Source: Hyphomicrobiales bacterium (GTDB lineage: Bacteria > Pseudomonadota > Alphaproteobacteria > Rhizobiales > UBA4765). Taken from it: 5,940 nucleotides of DNA. The position numbers were made by a program, and so were the translations under genes. Of this stretch, positions 5,913 to 5,940 are shown one piece after another (position 1 is the first letter of the stretch; every line of letters begins with the position of its first letter). The stretch is from the NCBI GenBank assembly GCA_027487195.1, contig JAIYEB010000212.1, positions 1-5,940 on the forward strand. Reading direction: 5' to 3'. Below the pieces are notes generated by a model. It was not told where the DNA came from and did no database searches. It saw only the letters and a program-made list of their open reading frames with translations.

Positions 5913-5935
5913 AGAGGGCGTTTCGCCCTCTATTA
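5913..5935 (+). terminator. Probable intrinsic terminator of the F0 operon
   Basis: AGAGGGCG (5913-5920) pairs perfectly with CGCCCTCT (5924-5931) around a TTT loop, giving a compact 8-pair, GC-rich stem that starts 5 bases after the atpF stop. The following ATTA is only weakly U-rich. Position and stem quality favour the end of the F0 transcript. The window stops 5 bases later, so what follows cannot be seen. Confidence 0.7.
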
Positions 5936-5940
5936 GGCCA

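Overview
The window looks like ordinary housekeeping chromosome from an alphaproteobacterium. The evidence is GC-rich coding DNA by eye, a cluster coding only the membrane (F0) half of the ATP synthase in the order I-a-c-b'-b, a separate b' gene, an Arg-Asn-Pro loop in subunit c, and an SMC protein with a compact, atypical hinge. An smc gene next to the F0 cluster fits my recollection of Caulobacter and its relatives, but I cannot fix the order from sequence alone. I see no mobile element, phage gene, CRISPR array, RNA gene or sign of recent transfer. All genes are on the + strand.

Layout. Bases 1-3156 are the 3' nine-tenths of smc, the chromosome-condensing ATPase; its start and Walker A motif lie upstream of the window. 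A 177-base gap (3157-3333) follows. It has no convincing terminator, but it holds a sigma-70-type promoter (CTTGACA at 3248-3254, weak -10 near 3272) and a stem-loop (3283-3307) that would sit at the very 5' end of the transcript. Then come atpI (3334-3705), atpB (3745-4524, GTG start), atpE (4577-4801), the b' gene (4876-5409) and atpF (5417-5908). A compact terminator hairpin (5913-5931) ends the cluster right after atpF.

How the genes work together. AtpB (a), AtpE (c ring), b' and AtpF (b) form the F0 proton channel, rotor ring and peripheral stalk of the F1F0 ATP synthase; AtpI is an accessory membrane protein linked to assembly of the complex. The F1 genes (delta-alpha-gamma-beta-epsilon) are not directly downstream, as expected for alphaproteobacteria, where F0 and F1 lie in separate operons. 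The synthase needs many c subunits but only one each of a, b and b', and the sequence around atpE suits that: the best ribosome-binding site of the cluster lies before it, and a strong hairpin with a U-rich tail lies after it. That hairpin can also refold into a competing, mutually exclusive stem, which makes it the most interesting non-coding element here.

I found no previously undescribed biological system. The points worth a second look are the attenuator-like element behind atpE, the 5'-end stem-loop before atpI, the reduced glycine motif in subunit c, and the divergent SMC hinge.
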